The notes below the pieces were generated by a model, which was not told the DNA's origin, searched no databases, and saw nothing but the letters and a program-made list of their open reading frames with translations. The translations under genes were made by a program, and so were the position numbers. A stretch of DNA of 56,132 nucleotides from NCBI RefSeq assembly GCF_005886345.1, contig NZ_PNEC01000033.1, forward strand, positions 1 through 56,132, in the 5' to 3' direction. This document shows, piece after piece, positions 1 through 8,783 of the stretch. This stretch comes from Pseudoalteromonas phenolica (GTDB lineage: Bacteria; Pseudomonadota; Gammaproteobacteria; Enterobacterales; Alteromonadaceae). The stretch's first letter is position 1. Each line of letters begins with the position of its first letter.

Positions 1-263
1 TATGCGCAGCTCAGGTTACTTTAGGCTTGTTCTAAGTTGTAATTCATCAACGAAGCTGGGTTCCATCGCGCATCCATGCGCTCACCTCTTCCTGCTGCGA
101 AGCTTCGCTTCGGTTAGTCATCGCCCTTGCGCAAAGAGAATGAGAGCGCTGCGCGCTCTCATGATATAGGTGAAGGTCAGCGCTTGTTAAACTTACTCAT
201 TTCACCTTGCGCAAAAAGACCGTCCTCACTTCGTTCGCAGTCGGTAACCTTTTGCACTTAATA
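1..263. other. gene-free left edge with palindromes and a short direct repeat
   Basis: No convincing reading frame is visible. There is a perfect inverted repeat with 10-bp arms (ATGAGAGCGC at 140-149, partner at 153-162, 3-nt loop), a 12-bp palindrome GCGAAGCTTCGC at 97-108, and an 11-bp direct repeat CCTTGCGCAAA at 125-135 and 205-215. Bases 8-18 (AGCTCAGGTTA) match the right tip of the inverted-repeat element at 25434-25680. This looks like intergenic repeat debris cut by the window edge. The hairpin at 140-162 could also end transcription of the minus-strand gene that stops at 264, but it has no T-run. Confidence 0.4.
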
Positions 264-1460
264 CTAAAACTGAGTTGCGTATTCTTCTGCTTGACGCCAA
301 ACCCTCATAGTATTTCCACCTAAGATCTTCTTAATTTGGCCTTCGCTGTAACCTCTGTCTAAAAGGCCTTGCACTAGGTTAGGGTAGGTCGATACATCTT
401 TAAGGCCGATAGGGAGTGAGTCACCTACGCCATCATAATCAGAGCCTATACCCACATGATTAATACCAATGAGTTTCACGACATGATCAATGTGATCTAG
501 CACTTGGTCTAAGGTTGCGAATGGGAATGGGTTTTTAGCTCGGTATGCAGCTGCGAAATCAGTCACTTTATTGCCACTGTCTTCTGCAGCTTTTTGCGCT
601 TCTTTGCGTTTGTCATACCAGCCTCGAGATGCACTGGTCACAAAGCTAGAGCCAAAGTTAATTTGGATCACGCCACCATTTTTCTTCAGTGCTAATAACA
701 TCTCATCATCCATATTTCGCTCAAAGCCTGGCGTGTATTTACGCAGTGATGAGTGTGATGCGATCACAGGCACTTTAGATAGCTTCATAACTTGATAAAA
801 CGCATCATCAGAAATATGAGAAACATCAATCAGCATGCCGATATTATTCATCTCTTTTACGAGATCTTTACCAAATGGGCTTAAGCCTTTCCACTTTCTG
901 CGTACATCATATGAAGAATCAGAAATATGGTTACTTTGCGAGTGAGCTAAAGTGATATAACGAACGCCACGATCATAGAAGTGTTTGAGGTTCTTCATAT
1001 CTCCTTCCATTGGTGAGCCGTTTTCCATCCCCATCGCAATCGACATTTTGCCTTTTTTAAAATGTTGATAAGCATCTTTATATGAATATGCCATCGCGAA
1101 TTTATCTGGAGCACGGAATACTAGGGCTTCCATACCATCAATCAGCTGGTTAGCTAATTGATAACTTTTCCCCTTGCCTTCAAACTCCAAGCTAGCAGGA
1201 ATATAAATCGACATAAATGGCACGTTCAAGCCGCCTTTTACCGCACGGGGATAATCGAAATCACCATCTTTTGTAGCCTTGCTAACATCATCCCATTTGT
1301 CTGCGATGCGATAAGGAACATCAATATGTGTATCAATTAAGATATTTTGCTTAGCAATACGCTCAGCAAGTTCTGATGCGCTGTATTGCTTTTCTGCTGC
1401 TGATAGATTGGCACTGGCAATAACCAAAGACAGTGCGGCAAGAGAGAGGGTTACTTTCAT
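264..1460 (-). CDS. exported membrane dipeptidase (peptidase family M19)
   Basis: The 398-residue product is a zinc dipeptidase of the renal dipeptidase (M19) family, which hydrolyses dipeptides and accepts some D-residues. Residues 1-22 form a signal peptide ending around SAA, so it should act in the periplasm or envelope. Expected metal and active-site residues are in place: H45-x-D47, E146, H215 in DVSHISD, H236 in ASHSS and D341 in GSDYDG. Length is normal for the bacterial family. It stands alone, divergent from the outer-membrane protein gene at 1646 with a 185-bp gap. The family call is firm; the true substrate is unknown. Confidence 0.9.
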   Translation of the reverse strand: MKVTLSLAALSLVIASANLSAAEKQYSASELAERIAKQNILIDTHIDVPYRIADKWDDVSKATKDGDFDYPRAVKGGLNVPFMSIYIPASLEFEGKGKSYQLANQLIDGMEALVFRAPDKFAMAYSYKDAYQHFKKGKMSIAMGMENGSPMEGDMKNLKHFYDRGVRYITLAHSQSNHISDSSYDVRRKWKGLSPFGKDLVKEMNNIGMLIDVSHISDDAFYQVMKLSKVPVIASHSSLRKYTPGFERNMDDEMLLALKKNGGVIQINFGSSFVTSASRGWYDKRKEAQKAAEDSGNKVTDFAAAYRAKNPFPFATLDQVLDHIDHVVKLIGINHVGIGSDYDGVGDSLPIGLKDVSTYPNLVQGLLDRGYSEGQIKKILGGNTMRVWRQAEEYATQF

Positions 1461-1645
1461 GATCCAGTCTTTTATTGTTTTAAGTTGGTTGATTGTAACA
1501 ACAATTTCTTCATCCTGTATATTGTCCGCTTATCCTCTTTTCAAACCATTTATCACTTTTCGCAAATTACCATAGCGAGTTTTCCATATAGTTATTCCCA
1601 ACAGAGGCACGCAGCCTAAAAATTTAAATAATAAAGGAAAACAAC

Positions 1646-2296
1646 ATGTCTAAATTCAATACCAAAATAATTCGCCGCACTTTAATTGCTGCTATTTTAG
1701 GTTCGGCATCAAGCGCTGCCAATGCAGCAGAAAACAGCCTAGTTCAGCAAACTGAAAAAGCAGAGGCATCGGCCAAGCTGGAGCTTAAAGAAGGCTTTAA
1801 TATCAGTGTGCAAAGCAATGAGATTGATGATGTTTTCAAAGGCAGTGGCCTTGGTATGAGCTACCAAGCTGACTTCGGAAATTTACTTAAAGAAGAGGAA
1901 AAAAGCTTAAACTTATACGGTCGTATGCATTATCAAATCAACCGCAGTGATGAAGACGCTCAGCTTTCACAAGCTGATATCACACTTGGTTTGAATTACG
2001 CCCACTCTGATACGTTACATGTTTATTTAGAATCAGCGATGTTACAGCAAGAGGTGTCAGGCCAACCGCAAAGCTTTACTCGCAGTTATGATGTGACTCG
2101 TTTAGGCGCAAGTTACAACTTCAAAAAGAGTTTAGTGCTTAATGCTGCTGCGATTCATCGAAATGGTGAGGAAAATGAATTGGGATATCGTATCGCTTTA
2201 GAGTCAACCGAGACAGATGCTTATTCAATGGGTATGGGATTTAGCAGTGTAGGTGACAATGACTCGCTGTTTATTTCAATTGTTTCAAAGTTCTAA
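1646..2296 (+). CDS. putative outer-membrane beta-barrel protein, unknown function
   Basis: The 216-residue protein begins with a signal peptide (about residues 1-27, cleavage near ANAAEN). The remainder alternates polar and hydrophobic residues in short strands (for example LNLYGRMHYQ, LHVYLESAML, LGASYNF) and ends in an aromatic residue (final SKF), as Bam-assembled barrels do. A ribosome binding site (AAGGAAA) precedes the ATG. I do not recognise a named family. It is followed 61 bp downstream by a LytS-type kinase gene in the same direction, so it may be co-transcribed with that two-component system or be its target; that link is inference. Confidence 0.7.
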   Translation: MSKFNTKIIRRTLIAAILGSASSAANAAENSLVQQTEKAEASAKLELKEGFNISVQSNEIDDVFKGSGLGMSYQADFGNLLKEEEKSLNLYGRMHYQINRSDEDAQLSQADITLGLNYAHSDTLHVYLESAMLQQEVSGQPQSFTRSYDVTRLGASYNFKKSLVLNAAAIHRNGEENELGYRIALESTETDAYSMGMGFSSVGDNDSLFISIVSKF

Positions 2297-2357
2297 GCTG
2301 GTAATTGAAACTAATATGGGTACAATTCACCGCATCAAAGCAAGGAGAATTGTATCT

Positions 2358-3422
2358 ATGAAGAAGTATTGGCTATGCCAGTTAGCTGCTTTCGTTGTAA
2401 TTTTGGCATTAAATAGCAGTATTCTGGCGACCATAGGTTTTAATGAGCTGACGAGCGAGCAGATAAGCTCCCTTTTTATCAGAGCACTGCTTACATCAAG
2501 CTTCTTTATATTGTTTAGCCATTTAGTTATCAGAAATGGCAGTCAATGGCTTGCTCGCAAACGAGGCATGAAGAGACCTACACTACCAATCTTATTGGTA
2601 GTGAGTGTGATTGCAGCAGCACTTTATCATCTCTCTTATGAGTTTGTGGTTCAGACAGTTGCTCTTTCAGGCTTACCCAGTGATGAAGTGTCCATGCAAG
2701 TTCAAGGTAGCAAAATTGAATTTCACGAAAACAAAAGAATCGAGTGGGTAGCCATTTTTATCAAATGTTCAATGTATTGGCTTTGGTCTGGCTGTTATTT
2801 AGCAGTGATTGCTAGAAGAGAGAAGCGTATGCTAAAAACGCAGTTAAAAGAGCAACAACTCGCGAGCTTACAAAATCAAATAAACCCGCATTTTCTATTT
2901 AACTCGTTGAATACTATTCGTGGCATGATCTATCAAGACCAAGATAAAGCGGCAGAAATCGTCACACAGCTTTCAGAGTTGTTTAGGTATAACCTGACGA
3001 CGGATTTACGAACACATGTCAGTGTTGAGGGTGAATGGCAAATTTGTGAAAACTACCTCGCTATTGAACAAGTGAGATTTGGTGAGCGCCTCAAAGTACA
3101 CTTTGATTGCCCACAGAATCTACTTAAAGCAACCTTGCCCAGCATGTCTCTACTTACTCTCGTTGAAAATGCGGTAAAGCATGGTATTGCTCATCTTCCT
3201 AACGGTGGGGAGCTGAAAATTAATGTGTCAGAGCGTGAAGGCAAAGTGCAGGTACAAGTCATTAATCCTTTTGATGAAGCTAGAGTTAAAAGTGGTACCC
3301 AGTTGGGGCTGGCAAACATTCAATCTCGATTAGAGCTTATGTTTGGGCAACAGGCAAAGCTGTTGATTTCACAAGAGCGTCAGGAATTTAAAGCCATTAT
3401 GGAGGTGCCCCATGCAGCCTAA
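2358..3422 (+). CDS. LytS/YehU-family sensor histidine kinase
   Basis: This 354-residue kinase has a membrane-embedded N-terminal half (hydrophobic segments near 8-26, 39-58, 77-96 and 132-152), a short coiled linker, then the His_kinase domain with the phospho-accepting histidine in NPHFLFNSLN (H178), and a C-terminal HATPase with the N-box LVENAVKHG and a G-box (GLANIQSRL). The ATG at 2358 is chosen because AAGGAGA lies 9 bp upstream; a longer in-frame version from 2253 would overlap the previous gene and lacks such a site. It overlaps the response-regulator gene by 11 bp, implying translational coupling. The stimulus is unknown. Confidence 0.9.
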   Translation: MKKYWLCQLAAFVVILALNSSILATIGFNELTSEQISSLFIRALLTSSFFILFSHLVIRNGSQWLARKRGMKRPTLPILLVVSVIAAALYHLSYEFVVQTVALSGLPSDEVSMQVQGSKIEFHENKRIEWVAIFIKCSMYWLWSGCYLAVIARREKRMLKTQLKEQQLASLQNQINPHFLFNSLNTIRGMIYQDQDKAAEIVTQLSELFRYNLTTDLRTHVSVEGEWQICENYLAIEQVRFGERLKVHFDCPQNLLKATLPSMSLLTLVENAVKHGIAHLPNGGELKINVSEREGKVQVQVINPFDEARVKSGTQLGLANIQSRLELMFGQQAKLLISQERQEFKAIMEVPHAA

Positions 3423-4143
3423 AGCAACAGTTAAAGTGCTTATCATTGACGATGAGCCTTTGGCGCGTGCAGAGTTACAGCGTTTATTAAAAAAGTATAA
3501 GCAAATAGAAGTGCTGGGTGAAGCGCAAAATATTATCGAGGGGAAAGCCTTAGTCGATGACTTAGCACCAGACGCAATATTTTTAGATATTGAAATGCCG
3601 GGAGGGACCGGGCTTGAGCTCGCTGAGCAATTAAAAGGTGAAATTCCTATCGTCTTCTGTACAGCTTATAACGAGTTTGCCGTGGATGCCTTTTCGCTCA
3701 ATGCAGTTGACTATTTACTAAAACCTGCAGCCCCAGCGCGGTTAGAAAAAGCCATTGAAAAGCTCTCAAGTCTGCTATCAGAAACCGAAAATACGCAGCT
3801 TGAAGACGATTTTAAATTGATGGTGAAATTTGCTGACAAAATGAAAATCATCTTGTTGAGAGACATATTGCGCTCTGAAAGCGTGGGGAATCATGCGGCA
3901 ATTTACACCGAATTTGGCAAGTCTTACATTCATAGTTCGCTGAGTAAAATTGAAGCAAAACTTGACCCTAGTGTATATTTACGCGCAAGTCGCAGCGAAA
4001 TAATTCGTTTAGATGCGGTGGTGCATCTAGAAGAGAGTATCAACTATGGGTTAACTGCGACCCTGAGCAATGGCTCAGAAGTCGATATATCTCGCCGCCA
4101 AGCTTCTGCGTTGAAAAAGCAAATGAGCTTTGCAGCGTTTTAA
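3412..4143 (+). CDS. LytTR-family response regulator
   Basis: The 243-residue protein has an N-terminal receiver domain with acidic residues D13-D14, phospho-acceptor D59 in FLDIEMPG and the conserved lysine in LLKPAAP, followed by a C-terminal LytTR DNA-binding domain (about residues 140-240, with YLRASRSEIIRL). It is the partner of the overlapping LytS-type kinase. Members of this class (AlgR, LytR, YehT, YpdB) bind direct repeats upstream of a few envelope or transport genes. The neighbouring outer-membrane gene at 1646 is a reasonable candidate target, by inference only. Confidence 0.92.
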   Translation: MQPKATVKVLIIDDEPLARAELQRLLKKYKQIEVLGEAQNIIEGKALVDDLAPDAIFLDIEMPGGTGLELAEQLKGEIPIVFCTAYNEFAVDAFSLNAVDYLLKPAAPARLEKAIEKLSSLLSETENTQLEDDFKLMVKFADKMKIILLRDILRSESVGNHAAIYTEFGKSYIHSSLSKIEAKLDPSVYLRASRSEIIRLDAVVHLEESINYGLTATLSNGSEVDISRRQASALKKQMSFAAF

Positions 4144-4174
4144 TCAGAAACATATCAAAAGTTAGCTTAAATAA

Positions 4175-4198
4175 ACACTGATTACGCATAATCAGTGT
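4175..4198. terminator. bidirectional hairpin between convergent genes
   Basis: A perfect 10-bp stem (ACACTGATTA / TAATCAGTGT) with loop CGCA lies between the response regulator and yheU and overlaps the yheU stop codon. It is followed by a short T-rich stretch on the plus strand. Confidence 0.65.
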
Positions 4199-4445
4199 CA
4201 TTTCCTTGGGTATACTCTTCACTTTGCATGGCGTTGAATTGGGCTTTTGAGACGATATTGACCGACTCATGGAGTTCAGAAAACACAATAAGAGCTTCAC
4301 CTGATTTGAGCTGAGCTTTTACTTGCTCCACTTTTGTTTCAGTGTTTACTTCAGCGTCACCGTAGTCGGTGCCTTCGCGATGTACATAATATTCAATGAG
4401 ATTATTAAGCGTATTTGGATCAAGTTGCTGATATGGAATGAGCAT
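4182..4445 (-). CDS. yheU: YheU family protein (UPF0270)
   Basis: An 87-residue protein matching the UPF0270/YheU family over its whole length: start MLIPYQQL, middle [15 protein letters not shown], and the later ELHESVNIV segment. E. coli YheU is about the same size and has no assigned biochemical role. The ATG directly follows the yheT stop codon (TAGATG), so the two are translationally linked as in E. coli, where yheT and yheU are also adjacent. The last residues are set by the hairpin that overlaps the stop codon. Confidence 0.9.
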   Translation of the reverse strand: MLIPYQQLDPNTLNNLIEYYVHREGTDYGDAEVNTETKVEQVKAQLKSGEALIVFSELHESVNIVSKAQFNAMQSEEYTQGNDTDYA

Positions 4446-5423
4446 CTACTTCTGACCTTTAAGGAGCGATTGAAAATAATGAGGGACGGCTTTTTCAAGC
4501 CAAAACTCGGGTTTGAACGGATTCTTACCCCCAATAAAGCCGACATGACCGCCTTTTTTAGACACCGCCAAAGTGACTTGGTTGCTGACTTGCTCGGCTT
4601 TTGGCACTGCTTCGTTAGAGAGCATAGGGTCATCTTCGGCATGGATCAGCAAAGTGGGTGTCGCAATATATTTTAAGAAAGGCTGTGCACTTGCTTGTGC
4701 ATAATAATCTTCAGCACCCTCAAAGCCATGTAGTGGTGCTGTTAATTGATCATCAAACTGCCACAAGTCGTTAATGTCGGCTAACTCTTGCTTGTTCAGC
4801 TTTATCGTTTCACCGATCTGCGGGTATTTTCTTGCGGATGATTTTTTTAAACGGTCCAACAAGTATTTTTGATATAAACCGAAACAGCTTTTTCTGATCA
4901 CCTGACACGAAGAAGAAAGATGATGGGGCGCTGAAACAACCGCTGCACCACTGAGATCACTTTGCTTACCTTGCTCGCCTAAATATTTGGCCAGCACATT
5001 ACCACCGAGTGAAAAGCCAACTGCAAATAAAGAACTTGGGTTTAAACGCGTTTTTAATGTTTGGATTAAAAACTGTAAGTCACCGGTTTCTCCGCTGTGA
5101 TAAGCGCGCGGCAAACGATTAGGTAAACGTGAGCAGTTTCTAAAGTGCATGAGCACAGTATCAAAGCCTTGCTGAGTGAGGGCTTTGAGCATGCCTTTGG
5201 CGTAAAAACTATCTAGGTTGCCTTCTAGACCATGTAGCACAATGGCAAGAGGTGAGTCTTTTTTGCCTGTGCGACTCCAGGCTAATTCTAAAAAGTCACC
5301 GTCGGGCGTAGTCAATTCTTCATATTCCACATTAACGCGTTGAAAAGGTCTAAAAAAACGGGGCAAGATAGTTTGTGCATGACGATTCGACATCCACCAA
5401 GCACTTTCAAACTGATAACTCAT
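4446..5423 (-). CDS. yheT: YheT-family alpha/beta hydrolase
   Basis: The 325-residue alpha/beta hydrolase has the nucleophile elbow GFSLGGN (S138), an acid in HAEDDP and a late histidine in KGGHVGF, and carries the family hallmark RHAQTILPRFFR near the N-terminus and VLHGLEG. Related proteins are esterases or lipases of unclear physiological substrate. The start at 5423 is chosen because AAGAAG sits just upstream; an ATG six codons earlier has no visible ribosome binding site. It forms a pair with yheU. Confidence 0.9.
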   Translation of the reverse strand: MSYQFESAWWMSNRHAQTILPRFFRPFQRVNVEYEELTTPDGDFLELAWSRTGKKDSPLAIVLHGLEGNLDSFYAKGMLKALTQQGFDTVLMHFRNCSRLPNRLPRAYHSGETGDLQFLIQTLKTRLNPSSLFAVGFSLGGNVLAKYLGEQGKQSDLSGAAVVSAPHHLSSSCQVIRKSCFGLYQKYLLDRLKKSSARKYPQIGETIKLNKQELADINDLWQFDDQLTAPLHGFEGAEDYYAQASAQPFLKYIATPTLLIHAEDDPMLSNEAVPKAEQVSNQVTLAVSKKGGHVGFIGGKNPFKPEFWLEKAVPHYFQSLLKGQK

Positions 5424-5562
5424 AATTCTTCTTATTTGCATACTCGCAAGCAGTGTAGCAAAGAGTCGTGATGGGTTAAATAACCAGAACTGTCGAGATA
5501 AAGCAGAGAATAGGTGAGAAAGTGCTGAATATTGTACACAACCTTTTTAGCTCCACAAATAA

Positions 5563-5597
5563 AAAGCACCCGACTAAATAGGTTAGTAAGGTGCTTT
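5563..5597. terminator. hairpin downstream of the 47-residue membrane protein gene
   Basis: Arms AAAGCACC (5563-5570) and GGTGCTTT (5590-5597), with a supporting inner ACTAA/TTAGT pairing and A-rich DNA on the left. Read on the minus strand it gives a stem followed by a T-run, so it probably ends the transcript of the small gene at 5721-5864. Confidence 0.55.
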
Positions 5598-5671
5598 GTG
5601 CGTCGTGCTTAATTCGTCTCTATCGGGGAACAAGTGCCTTTATTTAAAGTGGGTCAAAGGCAAGACCACTA

Positions 5672-5715
5672 ATACTAATCCACAAAATGAATCACTTAAT
5701 TAAGAGGATTAGTAT
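5672..5715. repeat. short copy of a palindromic dispersed repeat
   Basis: ATACTAATCC (5672-5681) and GGATTAGTAT (5706-5715) are perfect inverted ends around 24 bp that include ATCACTTAATTAAGA. The same core and end occur at the right side of the larger element at 26564-26725, and a fragment lies at 10970-10995. This looks like a collapsed copy of one small non-coding repeat family. Confidence 0.65.
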
Positions 5716-5720
5716 AAAAA

Positions 5721-5864
5721 CTATTGTTCAGGAGCTTCTGACTCGCTAATCTTCTTCATGAAGTAGTAAACGTAGTAAGCGCATAGCACAATCACTGTGC
5801 TCAAGATACCAAATGAAAGAAACAACACTGGGTCGCTAAAAAAATCTCTAAAGAATACGTTCAT
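5721..5864 (-). CDS. 47-residue single-pass membrane protein
   Basis: A short reading frame starts MNVFFRDFFSDPVLFLSFG and ends ESEAPEQ. A textbook ribosome binding site AGGAGG (5873-5878 on the minus strand) lies 8 bp before the ATG. The middle (about residues 13-36) is one continuous hydrophobic helix rich in V, L, Y and C, followed by KK and an acidic tail, giving an N-out or N-in single-span topology. It is similar in size and build to small proteins filed under DUF3149, but I cannot confirm that. Function unknown. Confidence 0.75.
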   Translation of the reverse strand: MNVFFRDFFSDPVLFLSFGILSTVIVLCAYYVYYFMKKISESEAPEQ

Positions 5865-5998
5865 GGCCTTGGCCTCCTAATCACTCGATGAAGTAATCAT
5901 AGGTGAGGGATGACGGGCTTGATATGATCGAGATCAAGTTTGTTTTCTGGCCAGCTTAGCTTAGGGTCAGAGCTTGATCTTGATCATGCTTTTTGCCG

Positions 5999-6445
5999 CT
6001 AAAGGCACTGTAAAAGGCGGTTTTTATCTTGTTCAGATAAATATAGAGTTAGGTTGTCAGCGCCGCTGTTAACGCTGATTGAACTCGGTAGCGCGTCTAA
6101 CAACAAACTTTGCTGTAATTTCTCAAGAGCTAACTCATTTTCAAGCAATTGCTTGCGAATAACTGCATAGTCAGTGCAATGCGCATGGTGTGTTTTTAGG
6201 TTTTGTCGAATTAGGCGATGCGGGTTCAATAACTGAGCATCACTGAGCGCAGCGGCATTGTTGAGCGCTGAAAACTGAGTCGGTGTTAGTTGTAGCTTTA
6301 GACTGTCGAGGAATAACAGTAATAAGCATACGTTTACGTTTTTTTGCTGCTCGTCTTGTAGCTCGAGCAGCAAAGGTTGCACGCCATTTTTACTATATAT
6401 ATCGCATGCAAATTGCCAAAATGTATCGGCCGTGAGCTTAGACAT
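5999..6445 (-). CDS. TIGR02444 family protein
   Basis: A 148-residue soluble, mostly helical protein. The opening (FWQFACDIYSKNGVQPLLLELQ) and the following VNVCLLLLFLD segment are typical of the TIGR02444 (DUF2390) family, which has no known function and is usually found beside an ABC-F ATPase gene in gammaproteobacteria. Here its ATG overlaps the yheS stop codon by one base (TAATG), so it is translated from the same message as yheS. The context suggests a role linked to ribosomes or translation, but that is guilt by association only. Confidence 0.85.
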   Translation of the reverse strand: MSKLTADTFWQFACDIYSKNGVQPLLLELQDEQQKNVNVCLLLLFLDSLKLQLTPTQFSALNNAAALSDAQLLNPHRLIRQNLKTHHAHCTDYAVIRKQLLENELALEKLQQSLLLDALPSSISVNSGADNLTLYLSEQDKNRLLQCL

Positions 6446-8361
6446 TAGACGAGGCTTGCCTCAAATTCAGCTTGTTTTTCTTCCATCTCTTCAAGCGCCA
6501 TTAATAAGTCTTCTTCTATTTGGTTCACTTTTGGCGTTAACTCAGCTTGTTTGTTCAGTAGCTCGGTGAGCTTGGCTTTGTTTTCATCGCTGTATAAATC
6601 GTTGTCGCCAAGCTGGTTTTCAACGTCAGATAACTGCTCCGAGAACTTGTCTAGTTGTTTTTCAAGTTTATCGATTTCTTTCTTTAAAGGTTGAACTGAC
6701 TTTCTAAATTCAGCTTCAAGGCGTTTAACTTCTTTACGATTACTGCTGGAATGCGCTTTAACTTCGACTTGCTCTTTTTTGTTGTCGGCTTTATTGGCAT
6801 TGAGTAACCATTGATAGTACTCATCTAAATCATAGCCAAATTGCGATACGCTGCCGTTATCTACCAGATAAAATTCATCGGCGGTATTTTTTAGCATGTG
6901 TCTATCGTGCGATACCGTCACCATCGCGCCTTCAAAGCCCTGTAGCGCCATAACAAGGGCATGACGCATTTCTAGGTCTAAGTGGTTGGTTGGCTCATCC
7001 AGTAATAGTAAGTTTGGCTTTTGGAATACCAACATGGCTAGAACTAAACGGGCTTTTTCGCCTCCTGAGAAGGGCGCTACAGGCTCTAAAGCGCGGTCAC
7101 CGTTGAAGGCAAAGCCACCTAAAAAGTCACGTAAAGATTGTTCAGGTGCATCGGGGGCTAGGCGTTGTAAATGTGTAACAGCACTCGCTTGTAAATCTAG
7201 TGACTCAAGTTGATGCTGTGCGAAATAACCAATTTTCAACCCTTGATGCTGAAAGACTTCGCCAGATTGTGGCTGCAATTCGCCCGCAAGCAATTTGATA
7301 AGAGTTGATTTACCCGCGCCATTGCGACCAAGTAGCGCAATACGGCTGCCAGGTACTAGGTTAAGCTTGATCTGATGCAAGATGGTGATGTCGCCATAGC
7401 CAGCTTTTGCGTTATCTAGCGTCATCAATGGGTTTGGAAGTGCACTTGGCTCGGAAAATTCAAAATCGAATGGCGAATCAGCATGTGCAGGAGCAAGCTT
7501 TTCCATACGCTCAAGTGCTTTAACACGGCTTTGCGCTTGCTTTGCTTTACTGGCTTTGGCTTTAAAACGAGTAATGAATTTCTCTAAGTGGGCAATTTGC
7601 TCTTGTTGCTTGTCGAATAAGGCTTGTTGCTGTGCCATGCGCTCTGCTTTTTGACGTTCGAACTGAGAGTAATGGCCTTTATAAACATTCACAAGGCTGC
7701 GATCAATGTGCCAAATTTGGTCAACGACCGCATCTAAAAATTCACGGTCGTGAGAGATCAGCACCAGTGTGCCTGTGTAGGCACGTAAAAAACGCTCTAA
7801 CCAGTAAACTGCGTCGAGGTCTAAGTGGTTGGTTGGCTCATCGAGTAGAAGTAAATCCGCATCGCGAATGAGTGCTTGAGCAAGGTTTAAGCGCATACGC
7901 CAACCACCTGAAAAAGCGCTCACTGGGTTATCGATCTGCTCGTTGCTGAACCCTAGACCATGGAATAGTTCACCGGCTTTGGCCTCAATGCTGTAGCCTT
8001 TTAGATGTTCAATTTGCTGATGTATTTGCGCTTGTTTTGCGCCGTCATCATTCGCTTCTGCATCACGTAGTGCAATACGGCAGGCGTAATATTCAGGGTG
8101 ACCTTGTAATACGTAATCAAGGGCACTGATCTCAAGCGCTGGGGTTTCTTGTTTTACTGAGGCAATAGACCAATCTTTTGGAAATTGAAACTCACCCGAA
8201 TCTAACTGTAGTTCGCCCTTTAACAATGCAAACAAAGATGATTTACCACAGCCATTGGCGCCGACTAGGCCGACCTTGTGCTCTGGAAAAAGTGTTGCAC
8301 TGGCGTTTTTAAGTAGGGTTTTGCCACCGCGAAGTAGCTCGATATCTGACAGTTGGATCAT
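6445..8361 (-). CDS. yheS: ABC-F family ATPase YheS
   Basis: The 638-residue protein is a soluble ABC-F ATPase with two nucleotide-binding domains and no membrane segments. The first has Walker A GANGCGKSS (about 34-42), signature FSGGWRMR and Walker B LLLLDEPTNHLD; the second has GRNGAGKST, FSGGEKAR and a second LLLLDEPTNHLD. Between them is the charged P-site tRNA-interaction linker, and residues from about 525 to the end form a coiled coil. Family members act on the ribosome during translation. It leads the operon with the TIGR02444 gene and is divergent from yheV. Confidence 0.93.
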   Translation of the reverse strand: MIQLSDIELLRGGKTLLKNASATLFPEHKVGLVGANGCGKSSLFALLKGELQLDSGEFQFPKDWSIASVKQETPALEISALDYVLQGHPEYYACRIALRDAEANDDGAKQAQIHQQIEHLKGYSIEAKAGELFHGLGFSNEQIDNPVSAFSGGWRMRLNLAQALIRDADLLLLDEPTNHLDLDAVYWLERFLRAYTGTLVLISHDREFLDAVVDQIWHIDRSLVNVYKGHYSQFERQKAERMAQQQALFDKQQEQIAHLEKFITRFKAKASKAKQAQSRVKALERMEKLAPAHADSPFDFEFSEPSALPNPLMTLDNAKAGYGDITILHQIKLNLVPGSRIALLGRNGAGKSTLIKLLAGELQPQSGEVFQHQGLKIGYFAQHQLESLDLQASAVTHLQRLAPDAPEQSLRDFLGGFAFNGDRALEPVAPFSGGEKARLVLAMLVFQKPNLLLLDEPTNHLDLEMRHALVMALQGFEGAMVTVSHDRHMLKNTADEFYLVDNGSVSQFGYDLDEYYQWLLNANKADNKKEQVEVKAHSSSNRKEVKRLEAEFRKSVQPLKKEIDKLEKQLDKFSEQLSDVENQLGDNDLYSDENKAKLTELLNKQAELTPKVNQIEEDLLMALEEMEEKQAEFEASLV

Positions 8362-8454
8362 AGTGTTACAGCAACAATAAATAATGCGGCTATCATAGCA
8401 TGAAGTGCTTTGTGGGACTCAACTCTATCTTCTATTTGAGGGCAGGTATTATTT

Positions 8455-8484
8455 TTGCAAACAGAGTGAACATGTTTCTTATAA
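8455..8484 (+). promoter_or_regulatory. possible sigma-70 promoter for yheV
   Basis: TTGCAA at 8455-8460 and TTATAA at 8479-8484 are separated by 18 bp in the yheS/yheV divergent region, about 50 bp before the yheV ATG. The hexamers are reasonable, not ideal. Confidence 0.35.
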
Positions 8485-8536
8485 ATCGGGTATTGAGATA
8501 GAATAGGGCATAACTTAATCGCGGGTCGAGTCGAAA

Positions 8537-8737
8537 ATGAAACAGAAGAAACGCTTTATTGCTGGGGCAGTATGTCCTGAGTGTAATAAGCAAGATGTCA
8601 TGATGCTATATAAAGAGCATGATGTAGAAAAAGTAGAATGTGTTGAGTGTGGCCATAAGATGACGCAACCGAAAGATGCGGTACAGGCATCAACACGTCA
8701 ATTTGAACAAGTGATTGGTGTGTTTAAGCCAGAGTAA
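8537..8737 (+). CDS. yheV: YheV-type zinc-ribbon protein
   Basis: A 66-residue protein with two CxxC knuckles, CPEC and CVEC, spaced about 20 residues apart, which should bind one zinc ion. The opening KKRFIAGAVCP and the following (M)MLYKEHDVEKVECVECG match the YheV family (putative metal-binding, DUF2387), found near slyX/slyD and the yhe genes in E. coli. No function is established. It has a weak ribosome binding site. The gene is convergent with slyX. Confidence 0.9.
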   Translation: MKQKKRFIAGAVCPECNKQDVMMLYKEHDVEKVECVECGHKMTQPKDAVQASTRQFEQVIGVFKPE

Positions 8738-8756
8738 CTCTGACTTAAAGCATTCA

Positions 8757-8783
8757 TTAGTAACCTGAGTTTAGGTTAGTAAT
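8757..8783. terminator. bidirectional hairpin between yheV and slyX
   Basis: ATTAGTAACCT (8757-8767) pairs with AGGTTAGTAAT (8773-8783) with one mismatch. It overlaps the slyX stop codon and separates two convergent genes. There is no strong T-run. Confidence 0.5.

Noticed and set aside
2253..2357. Longer start of the LytS-type kinase
   Set aside because: Would overlap the outer-membrane gene and lacks the AAGGAGA site found before 2358.
4346..4676. Frames of about 100 residues over the yheT/yheU junction
   Set aside because: yheT and yheU match known families on the minus strand and explain the region.
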